Source: Murdochiella sp. Marseille-P8839
Lineage (GTDB): Bacteria > Bacillota > Clostridia > Tissierellales > Peptoniphilaceae
DNA length: 64,000 bases
Assembly (NCBI GenBank): GCA_019753405.1
Contig: JAIKLF010000001.1
Location: 252,789-316,788, forward strand
Reading direction: 5' to 3'
Shown here piece after piece: positions 63,044-64,000 of the stretch. Made by a program: the position numbers and the translations under genes. Numbering within the stretch: the first letter of the stretch is position 1; every line of letters begins with the position of its first letter. The notes beneath the pieces are model-generated. The model saw only the letters and a program-made list of their open reading frames with translations. It was not told the DNA's origin and did not search any database.

Positions 63044-63720
63044 TGCAGGAAGTCTATCGACTGGAACACGTACAATTTCGCTATGCGCAGGAGAGAATTC
63101 TGGAAGATGTTACCTTTCGTGTGCATTCTGGCGATTTTGTCGGCATTGTCGGCGCAAATGGAGAAGGGAAAAGCACCCTTCTCCGGCTGCTGACAGGAGA
63201 GCTTTCTCCCGATGCGGGGGATTTGTTCTTTTTTGGCGAAAAAGGCATACAGAGAAAAGCGATGCACCGCATCGCTTACGTGCCGCAGATGAACTCGGCC
63301 AGCGGAATGACCTTTCCGATCAGCTGTCAGGAGATGGTTTCGCTGGGCTTGACGCGCTCCATCGTGCCGCGCTTTTTTTTGAACGCTTCCGAACGAAAAA
63401 AAGTAGCCGCCTCTCTCCGTCATCTGGGGATGCTGGCGTTCGCCGATCGCAATTATCATGATCTATCGGGAGGACAAAAACAGAGGGTGCTGATCGCTAA
63501 AGCGCTGGTGGGAGAGCCGGATGTACTGCTTTTTGATGAACCGACAGCAGCGCTGGATCAAGAGAGCAAGGAACAGCTTTATCAAACGCTGGATCACATG
63601 AATCATGTCCATGGCATTACGATTCTCCTGGTTACCCATGAGATGGATATCGGCAAGGGCCATTGGAATCGACTGGCGCGCGTTTCGCATCATCGACTGG
63701 AGGAGGTGCCTTTATGCTGA
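63043..63720 (+). CDS. znuC: zinc ABC transporter ATPase
   Basis: 225-aa ATPase of the Znu/Adc importer. Walker A GANGEGKST (about residues 35-43), signature LSGGQKQRVLIAKAL, Walker B VLLFDEPTAALDQ, H-loop LVTHEMD. Start overlaps the znuA stop by one base (TAATG), with GGAGGAAAA upstream. Confidence 0.93.
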   Translation: MQEVYRLEHVQFRYAQERILEDVTFRVHSGDFVGIVGANGEGKSTLLRLLTGELSPDAGDLFFFGEKGIQRKAMHRIAYVPQMNSASGMTFPISCQEMVSLGLTRSIVPRFFLNASERKKVAASLRHLGMLAFADRNYHDLSGGQKQRVLIAKALVGEPDVLLFDEPTAALDQESKEQLYQTLDHMNHVHGITILLVTHEMDIGKGHWNRLARVSHHRLEEVPLC

Positions 63721-64000
63721 ACTATGCCTTCATGCAGCGCGCCATGATCATCGGTGTTTTGCTCGGCTTTATCATTCCGCTCATGGGCGTGATTGTCGTG
63801 AATCGACGCACCTCTACGATAGGCGATGCCTTATCTCATTCGTCGTTAGCCGGCATCGGATTCGGCTTGTTATTGGGACTGTCTCCCTTAGTAGGATCCA
63901 TTGTGGTGACGATTCTTGGCGCGTTCGCGATTGAGCTCGTGCGCTATCGTTTCCCGAAAAGCGGCGATCTGGCGACGGCCATGGTGATGTCCATCGGCGT
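63714..64000 (+). CDS. znuB: zinc ABC transporter permease, cut by window end
   Basis: First 95 residues of an ABC-3 family permease. MQRAMIIGVLLGFIIPLMGVIVVNRRTSTIGDALSHSSLAGIGFG is the typical N-terminus (given here as motif at residues 6-51: GDALSHSSLAG is diagnostic). ATG at 63714 lies inside znuC behind GGAGGAGGTGCC. The gene runs off the window. Confidence 0.93.
   Translation, partial: MLNYAFMQRAMIIGVLLGFIIPLMGVIVVNRRTSTIGDALSHSSLAGIGFGLLLGLSPLVGSIVVTILGAFAIELVRYRFPKSGDLATAMVMSIG

Overview
The window reads as chromosomal DNA of a Gram-positive, low-to-mid GC anaerobe of the Bacillota. I judge the class Tissierellia/Clostridia, and a Peptoniphilaceae-like organism, most likely. The evidence is strong Shine-Dalgarno sites, sigma-A promoters with 17-bp spacers, a Met T-box, a six-cysteine SCIFF peptide with its radical-SAM maturase, a type III glutamine synthetase, YhaO/YhaN-type nuclease genes, lipobox lipoproteins and no outer-membrane genes. 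Genus is inference. No prophage, complete insertion sequence, cas gene or rRNA is visible, so this is mainly housekeeping DNA with unusual intergenic structure.

Layout. 1-2955: a small unknown ORF, a 63-bp-period array of inverted-repeat units, a 20-bp tandem repeat, a TGS/ThrRS-like nucleoside kinase, and a seven-copy 16-bp repeat just before a pyridoxal kinase gene. 3836-6643 (minus): chorismate mutase, CstA transporter and PPK2 kinase in one operon, divergent from an SLC13 transporter. 8416-11431: a complete regulated unit of promoter, Met T-box, metN-metI-metQ and terminator. 11531-13088: RidA, dCMP deaminase and 5-formyl-THF cyclo-ligase. 13292-19602: a seven-gene Ugp-like operon (GDPD, ABC permease, ATPase, binding protein, permease, small beta-rich protein, PHP hydrolase) that probably imports and cleaves phosphodiesters. 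queH converges on it.

20446-26569 is a five-gene threonine operon (lysC-asd-hom-thrC-thrB) with a structured leader. It is followed by trmL (minus), a SbcD/SbcC-like nuclease pair and a ClC antiporter. 32720-34749 holds a DUF4143-type ATPase, a palindrome that looks interrupted by a small insertion, and a DUF5684 membrane protein. 35036-42250 runs copA (with an in-frame CopZ-like tail that has its own ribosome-binding site), a HAD phosphatase, trxB, a membrane phosphoesterase, pyrimidine-nucleoside phosphorylase and cytidine deaminase.

42335-47166 (minus) has mgtE behind a promoter, a 39-codon leader ORF and an internal terminator; then the SCIFF peptide/maturase pair and an Orn/Lys/Arg decarboxylase-family gene. 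47353-52229 is a heterodimeric ABC exporter plus a sigma-like protein fused to a membrane anchor. 52299-56137 has a uracil/xanthine permease, an aminotransferase and glutaminase. tRNA-Cys, type III glutamine synthetase, hisS and thrS follow. The window ends inside a znuACB zinc-uptake operon.

The observations I rate highest are the mgtE leader ORF with an acidic/proline motif, the internal copZ start inside copA, the covarying 63-bp repeat array at 443-825, the sigma-TM fusion, and the split CehA-like protein in the phosphodiester operon.
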